Of a DNA stretch of 64,000 nucleotides, positions 12,301 to 23,089 are shown piece by piece. Origin of the DNA: Pholiota molesta (lineage: Eukaryota; Basidiomycota; Agaricomycetes; Agaricales; Strophariaceae). Below the pieces are notes generated by a model, which saw nothing but the letters and a program-made list of their open reading frames with translations, had not been told where the DNA came from and ran no database searches. The stretch is from contig JACGCK010000036.1 in NCBI GenBank assembly GCA_014925825.1, positions 124,001 to 188,000 on the forward strand. Reading direction: 5' to 3'. A program made the translations under genes and the position numbers. Numbering within the stretch: the stretch's first letter is position 1; every line of letters begins with the position of its first letter.

Positions 12301-13719
12301 CGCTTATCCTCGGCGAGCCAGGCCCGTACGTCAGGTTCCCCTCGCACTCCTTCCTCTCGCGCCTCGGACCGAAGGTGTACATCCTGCTCCTCGACTGCCG
12401 GTGCGTCATCCCCCGATCCCTGCCCCTCATCCGCACTCTTCCCCATATTACGATTGCCCTGGCTGATGCCGCCTCCCCGCCTCCGCAGGGCCGAGCGCAA
12501 GAAGGACCAGGTGTGCAGCCCGGGCGAGTACCGGCGCGTGTTCGAGCGCGCGAACGCGCTCCCGCCCGGCGTGGCACACGTGATTGTGCAGGTGGGCATC
12601 CCGATCGCGTACCCGCGGATGGTGTTCCTGGAGACGGCGCTGGAGAGCAAGTTCAACCCGCTGGTCGCGCTGGGGCGGCACGGGACGATGGGGCTGAGTG
12701 GGTTCGTGAACAAGTTCAATGCGGAGGCGGAGCTGTTGGATGATTTGGTGGGTGGTTTTATGCGAGGTGCGGCGGGATGCTGATGGTTTTTTTTTTGGTG
12801 TGCTTTTGCTGTAGAACGACCATTGGACGGCGCGGAGCCATAAAGTACGTATCGTTGCTTGGATTGTGTATTATTATTTTGCTAAGCAGATGTGGCTTCC
12901 ACAGAAAGAGCGCAACTGGTTAATCGAGCAGCTGCAGAACTTTGCCAAGGTGAAGCACATCCGCGTGACGTTCCTCTCGGGCGACGTGCACTGCGCGGCC
13001 GTGGGCGTGTTGAAGACGCTCAAGGCGAAAGGCAAGCCTGAAGTACAGCCCGTTGCGGATTATCGGTATATGGTTAATATCGTGACTAGTAAGTGCATTT
13101 GGGATCTCGTTGAATTTGGGATGGGTGTTGACTGATTTTCGTGCGTTGTTGTAGGTGCCATTGTGAATACACCTCCGTATGTATCGGTGGATTTGGATGT
13201 AGCGTAGTGGAACCTGGTGCTGATTTTTGTGTTTGTAGCCCTAATGGTGTAATTTCACTGGTGTCTTCACTAGCGACGAAGGTACACAAGACGCTACACT
13301 CCATCAACACAGACGAGACCATGGTGCGTACATATCCAACCCTCTGCGGCGCTCGTTCTCTCCTGCCGTCGTTCTCCTTGGTATCGCGCGCGAGTCTGGC
13401 GAAGCAACGGTGCGCGTCTTGCACTCCACATACTAACTGCTACGCTCCACCCCTCTCAGGAGCCGATCTTCAGCAAGGAGCCCACGGGCGGGTCGCGCAA
13501 GCAGAAGCACATCATGGGGCGCCGCAACTGGTGTCGCGTGGAGTGGGATGAGCAGACGGGGGCGCTGGAGTTTGATATCCGGGTGGAGAAGGAGAAAGGG
13601 GGCGGCGTGACTGCTGGGTATGTCCGCGTCTGTGTTTTGCGTGAAAGAGGGGTGTGCTCATGGTTTTTTTTTGGTTGGGTGATAGGTATCCTATGCGCGT
13701 GCCGCCGCCTGGGTGGTAG
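9370..13719 (+). CDS. PhoD-like phosphatase domain protein, 20 exons
   Basis: Exons: 9370-9786, 9844-9866, 9920-9972, 10064-10652, 10805-10946, 11066-11220, 11328-11492, 11561-11589, 11684-11688, 11823-11841, 11934-11970, 12087-12139, 12253-12400, 12489-12747, 12815-12844, 12905-13088, 13155-13176, 13239-13323, 13460-13617, 13686-13719. They sum to 2607 nt, an exact multiple of three (868 residues), with no internal stop and GT..AG at every intron. Domain signs, in order, are VGGGDQLYCDA, then NMCDDHDLIDGFGSYPDD (metal-ligand Asp/His cluster), and finally FLSGDVHCAAVG. The N-terminal third is Pro-rich and disordered. The family is a metal-dependent phosphoesterase of the PhoD superfamily. The substrate in fungi is not fixed by sequence. 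It is flanked upstream by a dead copy of itself. The exon chain 8-11 is unusual (see findings). Confidence 0.93.
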
Positions 13720-15100
13720 GACTGCTTCAAAAGGAACGCGATGTGGTGGGCGGCTGTCCATCCAGGTGCTTTCTTATTTATTGTTGGAGGATCGCGTTTG
13801 CGATCCTCACTGATTTTGCTTTCTTGTCTTATGCTCTATTCTCTTTCACCGTGCGACACCCCCGCCTTTCCATGTAGTGTCATATCTTTGTCTGCGATGC
13901 GTTATTTACTTTTTGTGCATTAGCTTGTCCAGTGTCGTTGGTCATCCAGATTCAGAGATACCCTCCATCGTCCCATATTTCTTGGAGTCTTATGTACTAG
14001 TAGTAATATTATGTATTTCAACTTTTTTACCTTCCGCTATTCAAGTCGTGATGCTGTTTAGAGGACTGCTTCGAGCACAATTCTCAACAACATCTGTAGA
14101 AATTGAGACTATCGACAAAAGTATACGCAGCAGTGTTTGAGTTGTCTGGCTTCTTGGCCAGCTTCCAGGCAGCATCGCGCCATCCATCATATGTGTACGA
14201 CATTTTTACAGTTGTAATCCAGTACATAGTTCAAGCTAATTCCAGTAGTGACTTCTACTTATATAGGTAAACGCGAATTTGATTCGTCGACAAGAAGGCA
14301 GCTTTTTGTCTCCTTTTGTGTGTTTAGTGCCGATCTCTCAAACAGTCAAATGGGCATATTATGTTGTCCGCTCATTTCTGATTGGCTTTTCAGGCCATCA
14401 TGACAACGAACAGTACGCTAGATGCAGATGTTTTATTTCAAGTTTCAACTCAAAAATCATGATGGCAGAGGTCAGACAATGTGGATGATTTCGCAGCACC
14501 CGCAGAAAGCCGCAGAATGATCGAGCTGCGTGTCGATTCAGTATGGAAGGCTAGAGATCGTGCGGCGAAGGTGTAGAAAGAAAAAAACTCGATCGCTGTG
14601 TACGTCGTCGAAGACAATGGCTTGATAGCCCAAGAAGCTAAAATAGCGCAGTGGTCGCTACTCCACGAGGTGTTATTAATGACATTGAATGTGCAAGGCG
14701 GAAACTTCTCTCAAGCTGCGGTGATGTTCAACCATTGGTCATCTTTTTATAGTCTATTACTTGTGGCCAGCGCATACTTGGAAGATATCTGTCATCCAAA
14801 GGGTTCGAAATTCGGATAGCTATCATTGACGTTCCCACAGGAGATGGTAATCATGGTAGTGATGGAGGTTGAATTCAGAGCAGAATGTTGATGTCGCATG
14901 TCGCTTTGCGGGGTCATTTGTTGAACAATTACAAGTGTTATGCAGAAAGGACTGGAAGAGGGGTTTCTATGTCAGTTTGAAGATGACAGATTGGATGCAA
15001 GGGGGCACGGAAATTTGCTAGTGGTTTGGATGATTACGTAATTGGAGTGTTACTGGAGGAGTGGATGAACGGGAGGCGTGTTCGTCCTTCCACAACAGCC
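13720..15100. other. Intergenic, no supportable gene
   Basis: This gap separates the PhoD gene from the KNR4-like gene. It is AT-rich between 13.9 and 15.0 kb. The frames present (at most about 136 codons, partly overlapping PhoD exons) show no conserved features. The last 100-200 bp should hold the promoter of the downstream gene. I saw no clear TATA box. Confidence 0.5.
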
Positions 15101-17200
15101 ATGGGCTGGCTCTCCTCTCTCTTCTCCTTCGACTCCCCCCAGAGCGCACGGAAGGGCCAGATCTTCTCCTCCACCCACGAGGCCTTCTCCCTCCCCACCT
15201 CGTCCCCCGTCACCAGCTCCCACCCCGACGCATTCAACCCCGATGCACTCAACACTCCAGATCCAGAGTCCGCGCGCTCTGCCACATCATATACTTATCC
15301 ACCCCAAGGGCCAACTACGTACGGGTACATACCATCTTCGTGAGCCCTCATTTCTGCCCGTGCACGGTGGCTTGGCCTTGCTCATTCCGTGACATAGTTC
15401 CGCTTTTGGTTCGCGACCCTCTTCTCTGCTGCCCATGCACATGGACCAGCTGCACACGCCTTCTCCGTGAACTCCAATTATCCGCCTCTTGCAAAGACAT
15501 GGAATCGTATTCGTGTATGGATGAGCCGCGAATATCCAGAGCTTGGCGACACCCTGAATTACGGTATCTTGCCTGAGGACCTCGCCCAAATAGAAATGCA
15601 ATTTGGATTCGCACTCCCTACCGTGGTACGCGAGTCGTATCTTTGCGTAAATGGACAAGAGGCCGAGTCCTCAGCCGGTTGTTCGGAGGGATTGTTTTTT
15701 GGTTTGACTCTGCTACCGCTGGAGGGCGTGTTGGAAGAGTGGGGGTATTGGAGAGAAGTGGACGATGATCCCAATACCGGCGGCAACGCGGCGCTACGGC
15801 AATCCATGCAGTCGTTACCTCCTGGCTGGATCAGAAGAGAGTATTCACAGCGCGGGTGGATACCTCTTATCGCTGACAAGGCAGGCAACTACCTTGGTGT
15901 CGATCTCAATCCTGCGGAAAGTGGTTCAGTTGGCCAGGTTATCGTGTTCGGACGCGACTTTGACACCAAAGTTGTTTTGTGGCAAGGCGACGGTATCACG
16001 GCTGGGCGAAATGGCTGGCAAGCTTCGTCGAGGAACTCGAGAGCGGAGAGGGATTCGAGTTTGGGTCTGCCGACACTAGTGAAGGCAGCGAAGACGAAGT
16101 AGGTTATGGCAGCTATTTTTACGACGGGAATGGCAGGGGGCAAGGAGATAGCGGAGGCGAGGTCGGCCTTGGTTTACGTTATACGGGAGAATACCGCGGT
16201 TGGAATGTCTTGGAAGCATGGGCAGACCGAAGCTTGAGGAAATGGCATGAAGCAGGCGTGATCTCCGACTCAACGTTAGAGCCTATACAGGAAGAATTTG
16301 GAAAGGTTCGTGAACATGAAGTGTCAACGTCATATTCCCAGCTAATATTTTCGTAGACGGAGAATCACACCGATCTGGATATCGTTGAACTAGCTATCGA
16401 TGGCTCAGCAACGGAAGTTCCTATTCCTGTGCTAAACGTGATCGACGAAATACCCTCACCGACAGCTGCTGTCACCCTAAATCAGCAGTCTAAGTCTCAA
16501 TTATCACCCGCTCCTCCTACGATATCAGTCTCGAAACCTCCTGCTCCCTTGCCTGTAGCACTTCCGACAGCTCTCGATATTGCTGCAGTGTCATCTCCAG
16601 ATTCAGAACATTTCCACGATATCGAGACCGGCCGTATACGCGAGAGCGAAGACATGGGCCTCGTCACGTCGACACGAAAAACAAGGAACGACAAATCGCC
16701 AATCCGCCGCGAAACATCCGATACCAGTGGTTCTGCACTCCCTCTATCCCCCACTCCCCCAGAACCAGCCCCAGAGCCTCTTGCGTCTACATCTTCCTTG
16801 CCGCCTATCGTTCCTGATCTTCTGGCGGACGAACCGCTGGAAACTCTATCGAGCCAGCCTGAGGTGGAAAACCCTACGTATATAGTCGGTCTGGAGGAAG
16901 ACGAACATGTTCCTGACACGACTATCCGTTAGTGGGCGGTGGAGGACAGGCGGGCATTGCTAGCCCTACCGCGTCGAGCCTGAAGAGCCGGAGCCAGCTC
17001 AACCTGCTGAGCCCGTTGTCGCTGCGGCCGTATCACAAGATTCCGACGTGGCTTCGGTCGACTCCACGTCGGAAGCAGGGAAGAAGGGGCATAAAAAGTC
17101 GAAGAGCAGCCTGGCGCTCAAGCGGCTGAGCCAGCTGGGTGGGAAGAGGAAGAAGTCGGACTCGATATCCAGGCGAAGGACGGGGCGCCTCCGCCGGTGA
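15101..17200 (+). CDS. KNR4: KNR4/SMI1 family cell-wall assembly regulator homologue
   Basis: The chosen ATG at 15101 gives MGWLSSLFSF, a typical start in this fungal family. A disordered stretch is followed by the SMI1/KNR4 domain: LAKTWNRIRVWMSREYPELG, then a Cys-Ser-Glu-Gly-Leu-Phe-Phe-Gly motif and GWIPLIADKAGNYLGVDLNP. After GYGSYFYDGNGRG and GEYRGWNVLEAWADRS comes an intron at 16306-16356, then a long Pro/Ser-rich tail and a Lys-rich C-terminus. In yeast, Knr4/Smi1 coordinates cell-wall synthesis with the Slt2 MAP-kinase pathway; the same role here is by family. The conserved GDG..GWAKWLASF segment breaks frame at about 15994-16000, where one base seems missing. The first intron (about 15327-15400) and the last (best guess 16885-16963) are not fixed. 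The stop is TGA at 17198-17200, or TAA at 17203 in another frame. Confidence 0.85.
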
Positions 17201-17205
17201 AGTAA

Positions 17206-17998
17206 TGGCTGCATGACGTGCATAACATGCTTTTGTTATTGATTTCCTCGCTTTTCCGCTCGCTCGCTCGCTCCATCGCTGTTTGGTTTTATGCTTTTTT
17301 GACAAAGAAATTTTTTACGCCGGCTTTTGGACGTCGATTTAGCCATCTGCATGCATTATCCTCACTAGTACACAAGTTAACGTTAATCACTCGGGTTTTT
17401 CCTTCCCCTTTTTTGCACCATCTTCGTGTAGCGCACTTGTTTTCTGTTGCATTTTTTGATTTCCTAATCTTTTTTCTTCTTTCTTTCTATACCCCGTAGT
17501 AGCCAATAACCATTATAGTTATCGTTCAACCCCTCACATTCTTTTCTCACTATTTACTTACAGCTGCTGGTCCGCAATATAAAGGGCAACTTGGAAGAAT
17601 CACGACAGATTTCGTGGGCATGTTCAGTTGGATTACGTCGTTGTTGAAGTTGAGTTCAACTTCAAGTTGCGACGCGGCGCGTCGCGCGACGTGCGTAGAC
17701 AGGAAAAATGGGCACGTGACCATTTAATCTTGCACGACGTCGCGTGTTGGTTGTTCGTTGGTTTTGACTTTTTGGAATTTCCGTCTCTCAGCATCTACGA
17801 CGCCCTTCCTAGGGGTTCCCAACCATGGACGCCCTCATAAATCTATGAATCATCCATACCTGACTATGAGGTTGGGTATGGACACGGACTCGAAACGCCA
17901 AATTGACGCTATTTATCCTATCACTGCTTCTTCGCTTTCGGAATATACCTCGTTTTCCAAAGATACCAACAAACACATAACAGCGCCATTCCATTCGA
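17206..17998. other. Intergenic, pyrimidine-rich then palindromic
   Basis: Positions 17220-17520 are strongly T/C-rich on the plus strand, which is common in fungal promoters and untranslated regions. A 10-bp-arm palindrome lies at 17644-17665 (listed separately). No exon is certain. The true N-terminus of the aldehyde dehydrogenase, which in relatives often begins with a hydrophobic segment, could lie in 17820-17998, but I could not place it. Confidence 0.5.
17644..17665. repeat. Perfect inverted repeat, 10-bp arms, 2-nt spacer
   Basis: The arm 'ttgaagttga' at 17644-17653 is followed by 'gt' and its exact reverse complement at 17656-17665. A GC-rich run with several 'gcg/cgc' dyads follows at 17670-17695. 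The element lies about 340 bp upstream of the aldehyde dehydrogenase start used here and could be a factor-binding site or a hairpin. Confidence 0.7.
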
Positions 17999-20280
17999 AT
18001 GGATTGCCCCAGATGTATGCTTTATGCGAATTACCTGTTCGTCACGATAAAAAACTACTTTGAATCAGGCAGCCGACCCACATGGACCTCGCTCCAAATC
18101 CAAGAACCCACCATCGAATCGCACCTGACGAACCCCGACATCCTCCCCGCGATGAACGTGCCCGGGCGGCGCTGGATCACGTCCTTCGACCCCTCGACCG
18201 GGCTGCACCTCGGCACTTCCTCGCGGACAACGAGGACGAGATCGCGTCGAAGATCCGCAAGGCGGCAAGGCGCAGCGCTACTGGAAGACGACGACGATGC
18301 AGCAGCGCCGGCGCGTCGTGCGCAGCCTGCTCAAGTGGCTCGTCGAGAACCAGGACGTGTGCGCGCGCGTCGCGTGCCGGGATACGGGCAAGACGTGTGA
18401 GTGGTTTTCTATTGCGTTTTTGTTTCTTGGTTTTTTTGGGGTGCGACAGACGCTGACTGTGGATGTGATGGTAGTGATTGACGCTGCTCTTGGGGAGATT
18501 CTGACGACTTGCTCTAAAATGGAGTGGCTTTTGAACCACGGCGAAGCGCTATTCGGACCGAGACGAGGCATTCGAATACTATGATGTTTTACAAAAAGTC
18601 ACAGGTCATTTACGAGCCCCTAGGAGTCGTTTCTGCCATCGTATCATGGAATTATCGTGAGTTCTCAATTATTCTGCTCTGCTGGTTGTTGGTTCTGAAT
18701 TACTCTATACAGCTCTGCACAACGCTTGGTCACCTATCCTTGCTGCTATCTTTTCCGGCAACGGAATTGTGCTAAAATGCTCAGAACACGTCATTTGGTC
18801 CACCACCTGGTTTGTCGGTGCCATCAACAAGTGCCTCAGAGCTTGCGGCCACGATGCCGAACTCATTCAAGTTGTCTGCTGCTATCCTGACCAGGCTGAC
18901 GCGCTCACCCAATCTCCTGATATCAAGCACATTACTTTCATTGGCTCTGAAACTGTCGGACGAAGGTAGATGAATTTCGCTGTTCGTAAAGCTTTCTTGT
19001 TTACCTTTTCGAAGATTGCTATTGCTGCAACTAAGCATTTGACACCTGTAACAATGGAGCTCGGAGGGAAAGACCCTGCAGTTATTCTTCCTGGCACTGA
19101 CCTCAACAAATGGGCATCAGTATGGCTGCGCGGAGTATAGTGAGCAACCCATTAAGGCTATATTCTCTCATTCCGTTTCTGAATAATTGGCAGTCAAAAC
19201 ATGGGACAAAACTGTATTGGAATCGAGCGCCTTATTGTCCACTCGGACCAGTACGACGAGCTATTCAGCATATTCAGCGAGCGGGTTGCCAAGATGCGCG
19301 TCGGGTCGGTCATGTCTACCGCTCAAGCTGGGTACCTGCACACTGTCGATGGCGGTTCCATGATCTCAGGCGATCGATTCCGCGGCCTGGAGAGTCTCAT
19401 TCACGACGCGAGCGAGGGCAATGCCTATGTCGTTGGCGGCCAGGAGTACAAGCATGTCTATCACGAACATGGGTATTACTTCCAGCCCACGGTGGTTGGG
19501 CCTGTTGATTCAACCATGGCTATCGCCAACCATGAACGTGAGTCTCTTTGTACATTTTTTGACGTCCTTTGAAAACAGCTGACTTGTCGACAGTCTTTGC
19601 ACCTGTCGCTGTTCTGATGCCTTATGAGACCATGACGAAGCTATTGAAATTGCCAACGGCACAGATTATGGACTCGGTGCGAGCGTGTTCGGCCCTGATC
19701 AAGAGGAATGTGTGAAGGTTGCTAAAGAGCTGGAATGTGGAATGGTTTCGATCAACGACTTCGGCGTTTTCTATGTGAGTGCCCCATCATCCATTAGTTC
19801 TTCTGAACGAGTCGTACTGACGCAAATGTTTAGATCAAGTTAGTTGGATTGATAAGTTCCTGACGACGGTTTTACTGACAATATCTTTCTTCCAGTCAAG
19901 ATTTGCCTTTCGGCGGAGTCAAAGGCAGCGGTTATGGACGATTTGGTGCGTCATCTTCATCGTCTCCTGTGGAGGTAGCAGGCTAAGAATGTTGTCAGGT
20001 GGTCCGGAGGGTCTTCGCTCATTAACAAACCCCAAGGCAATCATCATCGACAGATGGCCATCTGTGATCCAAACCACCATTCCCAAAGTCCTCGATATCC
20101 TTTGCGTTCGTTGTACAACAGCTGGTTCGTTGACAGCTCAATAAGCCATTTCCACTCATGCTAATATTATCTTCTACTTCCAGGGAATTCTCCAGCGGGC
20201 TTGTTCGCTTCTTGTACGGAGATGGTTGGCGTACGAGGATCGGTGGACTCCTTGGGGTCATTAGCGCTGCCCGTAAATGA
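17999..20280 (+). CDS. Aldehyde dehydrogenase, Msc7-like
   Basis: Exons: 17999-18394, 18475-18656, 18713-18965, 19015-19139, 19194-19537, 19594-19774, 19834-19838, 19896-19945, 19999-20124, 20184-20280. Features of NAD(P)-dependent aldehyde dehydrogenases are clear. VIYEPLGVVSAIVSWNY is the cofactor-binding entry, VTMELGGKDPAV holds the general-base Glu, and NMGQNCIGIERL holds the catalytic Cys. LPFGGVKGSGYGRFGG is the C-terminal signature. The closest type is the meiotic sister-chromatid-recombination (Msc7) group. Single bases seem missing near 18217, 18266, 18546, 19014, 19633 and 20094. Each site would restore the family sequence if one neighbouring base were doubled. This looks more like sequence error than decay, because the splice sites and catalytic residues are kept. 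The start codon is tentative; a hydrophobic N-terminal exon may be missing. Confidence 0.82.
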
Positions 20281-20604
20281 TTCCCGCGTTATACCTATTT
20301 GCTTGAACCTATTCTTGTACCTCATCTCCTGCAGCCTGTTGCTATCTACCTACTCATCTCGTCTAGTTTTTTGGTTCTGGATAAAAATGCTAATACCACC
20401 TTTATCATACCTCATCCTTTCAGAGACTCGATCATAAAAAATTGAGCTTGCAAACTGAGATATATTATGCATGAAGGGTATAGATACTGGAGTGAGTGAT
20501 TGTCTTAACGATACAGCGAGTAGGTAATGAGAGCGAGGTGCAGAAATGGAAATGGAAAAAGCAGTTGAGATGAAATATTACGATTGAGATAATAAACGAG
20601 CGTT
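20281..20604. other. Convergent 3' intergenic region
   Basis: This gap lies between the stop of the aldehyde dehydrogenase (plus) and the stop of the DCN1 gene (minus). It is AT-rich, with 'ataaaaat' at 20384 and 'cataaaaaatt' near 20435 on the plus strand, and 'tttatta'-like stretches read from the minus strand near 20590. These are plausible poly(A) signals for both genes. Confidence 0.4.
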
Positions 20605-21983
20605 CTAATGGTCAGTGTCCATGATTTCAACAGCGCCATTGCCATTGCTAGTGCGGTTCTTCTTCCACAGCACGAAATCATCCAGGAGCGTGGCCATGCC
20701 TAAGAGGCAAGAAGAAGCGCGTTAACACCATGTTACGAGATACAGTCAGAAAAGTGGCAAAACTGACCCCATCAGTTTCGTAATCTTCGAGAGTAGGCTT
20801 GACATTTTCGCAGAACTCCAGCATCTGCGCGAAGGGAAATATGTTCTAGCCTCTGTGACATGTGTAATAGATAGGACAAACCATAGTCCACAGATCCTTA
20901 TTGGTGGCTCTATAAGTGCCCTTTTCCTGCCCGAGCTGTCAGAATGTACAGCGCATATCGAGGATGGCCGTGACACACCGATATAAAACTGAGGACTCCG
21001 ACATGATGGGGTACTTGGGCGCCAATAGCACGCTCCAGAACACAACGGCTACCTGTAACAAGCGCAAAACATTCAGAATCTGTATCTTGTTAAAAATAGA
21101 CAGCGAGAATAGCTTTACATCCATGTCAATGTTCCTCGACTGTCTAAGAGCGCGCGAGATAGTAATATGAATGAGTGGCGTAAGCGGTAGCGCGACGAGA
21201 GGACTAACTCTGGTTTCGCGAGGGCGAAGGTGAAAAGATACAGCTTTCGGAATGCCGCCTTGGGGTTGGACTCATAGGACATGTATGTGGTTCTGTCATA
21301 ATCTTGATCTTTCTTCAAGTTCGCCCTTGCCTTGTTGGGAGCCTTGCCGTGAAACAGTAACTGCTCTAAATCATTAATAGCCAGAGCCAGCTGGGAAATA
21401 TAAGAGATCCTAGAGATAAAATGTAGACAACGTGAAAAGGTGTGAGATAGGCTTGGAACGCACTGGAGAGTTGTGGTGGCTGCCACCCATTCCGCTCGTG
21501 AGATCTGCCCCATGTTCTTTGCGCCCATCACCCAGCACAGAATGAATGGGCGCGGTCCTTCCATAGGCGAAGAGGTATCAATGCATAGCTGTTCGAAATG
21601 CTCCGCAATGTTCATTGGGTCGTCGTGATCGGCATACGTGCTGAAGAGGTCCAAGGCGCGTTTTGGAGTAAAAGGCTCGTACTGGATCGTTTTATTGGTG
21701 GACTTGGAAGGTACGGGTGCCGGCGCTACATGAAAAATTGGGGTTGGATTAGATTGCTTGTGGGGGGCATATTGCTGTGGAGATTGCGTATGTTAGGATC
21801 ATGGGAGGGAGAGATTTCGGGAAGCGGACGGTGGCATACCTTAATAGCAGGGGATTCACCAGCAGAGGAAACTTCTTCGTCACTGTGGGAGTTATTTATG
21901 CGATTAGATGAGCAGCAAAGCAAGGATGAAAAGTGCATGGGTAATTCATCCACTGCAAGCTCCAAAAGGAAAGGCAGCTTGCG
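20605..21983 (-). CDS. DCN1: DCN1-like cullin neddylation protein
   Basis: The potentiating-neddylation (PONY) domain is readable in order. It runs through ALDLFSTYADHDDPMNIAEH, RPFILCWVMGAKNMGQISRA, NPKAAFRKLYLFTFALAKPE, SRNIDMDVAVVFWSVLLAPK, TYRATNKDLWTMMLEFCENV and DGAWPTLLDDFVLWKK. The stop TAG is at 20605-20607. Dcn1 binds cullin and the Nedd8-charged E2 Ubc12 and stimulates cullin modification, and so SCF activity. An intron-rich 5' part (exons about 21847-21890 and 21966-21983) gives an acidic linker, but its frame does not join the PONY exon cleanly. The start codon is therefore unresolved. One base seems missing near 20996, in the segment after KYPIMSE. The gene is convergent with the aldehyde dehydrogenase. 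Confidence 0.85.
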
Positions 21984-22319
21984 CTGTGGGTAGAGAAAGG
22001 AAAGCTAAAATAGGATGATGAGAAAAGACGCAGAAGCCGCGTGGGGCAGCGATGAACGGAGAGCGGTGCCGGCACTGGTTTAGGTATCTCCAGAAGAGAG
22101 TACCTCACTCAGCTCAGGTTAGCATTGCCACGAACTGAATACAAATTAAAAGCGTGTCGCTTATGTAAGCAGTTTTCTCATTAAAGACGCGTATAATCGA
22201 GGGTGCAGGGGCGCGAGCCTCGAGGCGAAGTGGGTAACGTATGAAGACCATCCCCGAAAAAAATAAGGGAAGGGAAAGATAGAAACAAGGAAAAGAAAAG
22301 TAGAAACAGTGCGTAATGC
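21984..22319. other. Unassigned gap, possible DCN1 5' region
   Basis: These 336 bp lie between the last exon I can give to DCN1 and the stop of the next minus-strand gene. They may include the true first exon of DCN1. No ATG with a convincing continuation was found. Confidence 0.35.
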
Positions 22320-22870
22320 TTACATTTCAGCCCGGGTTTCCCGTTGCCCCGCAGATTTTTTGGTGGATTTTGCAGCTGTCTTCTTCGCAGACGAAGATCC
22401 TGCTGCGCTGGCTCTGGCCTTCTTCGCGGGTGGAACGACCTGGGTGACCGTCAGCCACCAATCAGTATACTCAACAGGCTGCCATATTGAAATGTATAGG
22501 CTTACCTCCATGGCATCTGAATCATCCTCATTGTCTCTGATATCCCTTCCGTTCAGCCAACGAGTATCCTTTGGCTAGTCATGTTTCAATAGCCCACTCA
22601 CTCGTTCGTGGATGGAGTAGAGGCAGCAGCTGCGCCTCTCTTTGTTGAAGCTCGACCGGTGATCGTCTTTCTCGTGTTGGTATTACTAGAAGACGCTGTC
22701 TCTGCCTTCGTACCTTTAGCCGCGGCGCTATTCGATTTGGCGGCGGTCGACCTGGTCGAGCGCGTTGAGGTGGACGCAGGGTCGTCATTGGCCTGTTTTC
22801 TCTGCAGTGCCCTCGGGGTGAGTATTCGGGGAATTCAGACCAGACAGCTACAACAAACCTTGGGTGGCAT
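22320..22870 (-). CDS. Small basic protein, unknown, MPPKRK start
   Basis: The start at 22870 encodes MPPK and is followed by an intron with donor GTTTGT and acceptor CTGCAG. The reading then continues RKQANDDPAS with a Thr/Ser/Lys/Arg-rich disordered part. A central segment holds RWLNGRDIRDNEDDSDAM and VEYTDWWLTVTQVVPP, which look folded. The C-terminus is AKK repeats ending in GQRETRAEM and TAA at 22320-22322. The join before RWLNG needs one extra base or an unusual splice, so the exon limits there are uncertain. The basic tails suggest DNA or chromatin contact, but I recognise no domain. It is also possible that this is the N-terminal part of a longer DCN1 transcript, since some DCN1 proteins begin MPPKRK. 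I favour a separate gene because of the clean stop. Confidence 0.55.
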
Positions 22871-23089
22871 TCTTCCGAAATAGTGGGGGCGCGAAGAGAT
22901 GGAGGTGTTCTGGAGCGAGCAACAATAGAGTGGGCCAGACGAAATGAGGCGAAAGCAACGACTCCTTCGACGCGACTTTTGCGCGTGACTCCGTGACGGC
23001 AGCCCCGACATCACTGATTCATTCCGACGCCGAGACGCAACCGCTCGGCCCGCCCTCTCTTGACTTCCCTCCACCACAACACAAGCGCA
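22871..23089. promoter_or_regulatory. Divergent promoter between basic-protein gene and CIA2
   Basis: A 219-bp gap separates the ATG of the minus-strand gene (22870) from the ATG of CIA2 (23090). Both genes must be driven from this interval. No clear TATA box is present. The 'acaagcgcaATGg' context supports the CIA2 start. Confidence 0.45.

Noticed and set aside
18217..20100. Calling the aldehyde dehydrogenase a pseudogene
   Set aside because: Catalytic residues and nearly all splice sites are intact, and the same kind of one-base loss is seen in essential genes nearby, so sequence error is the simpler reading.
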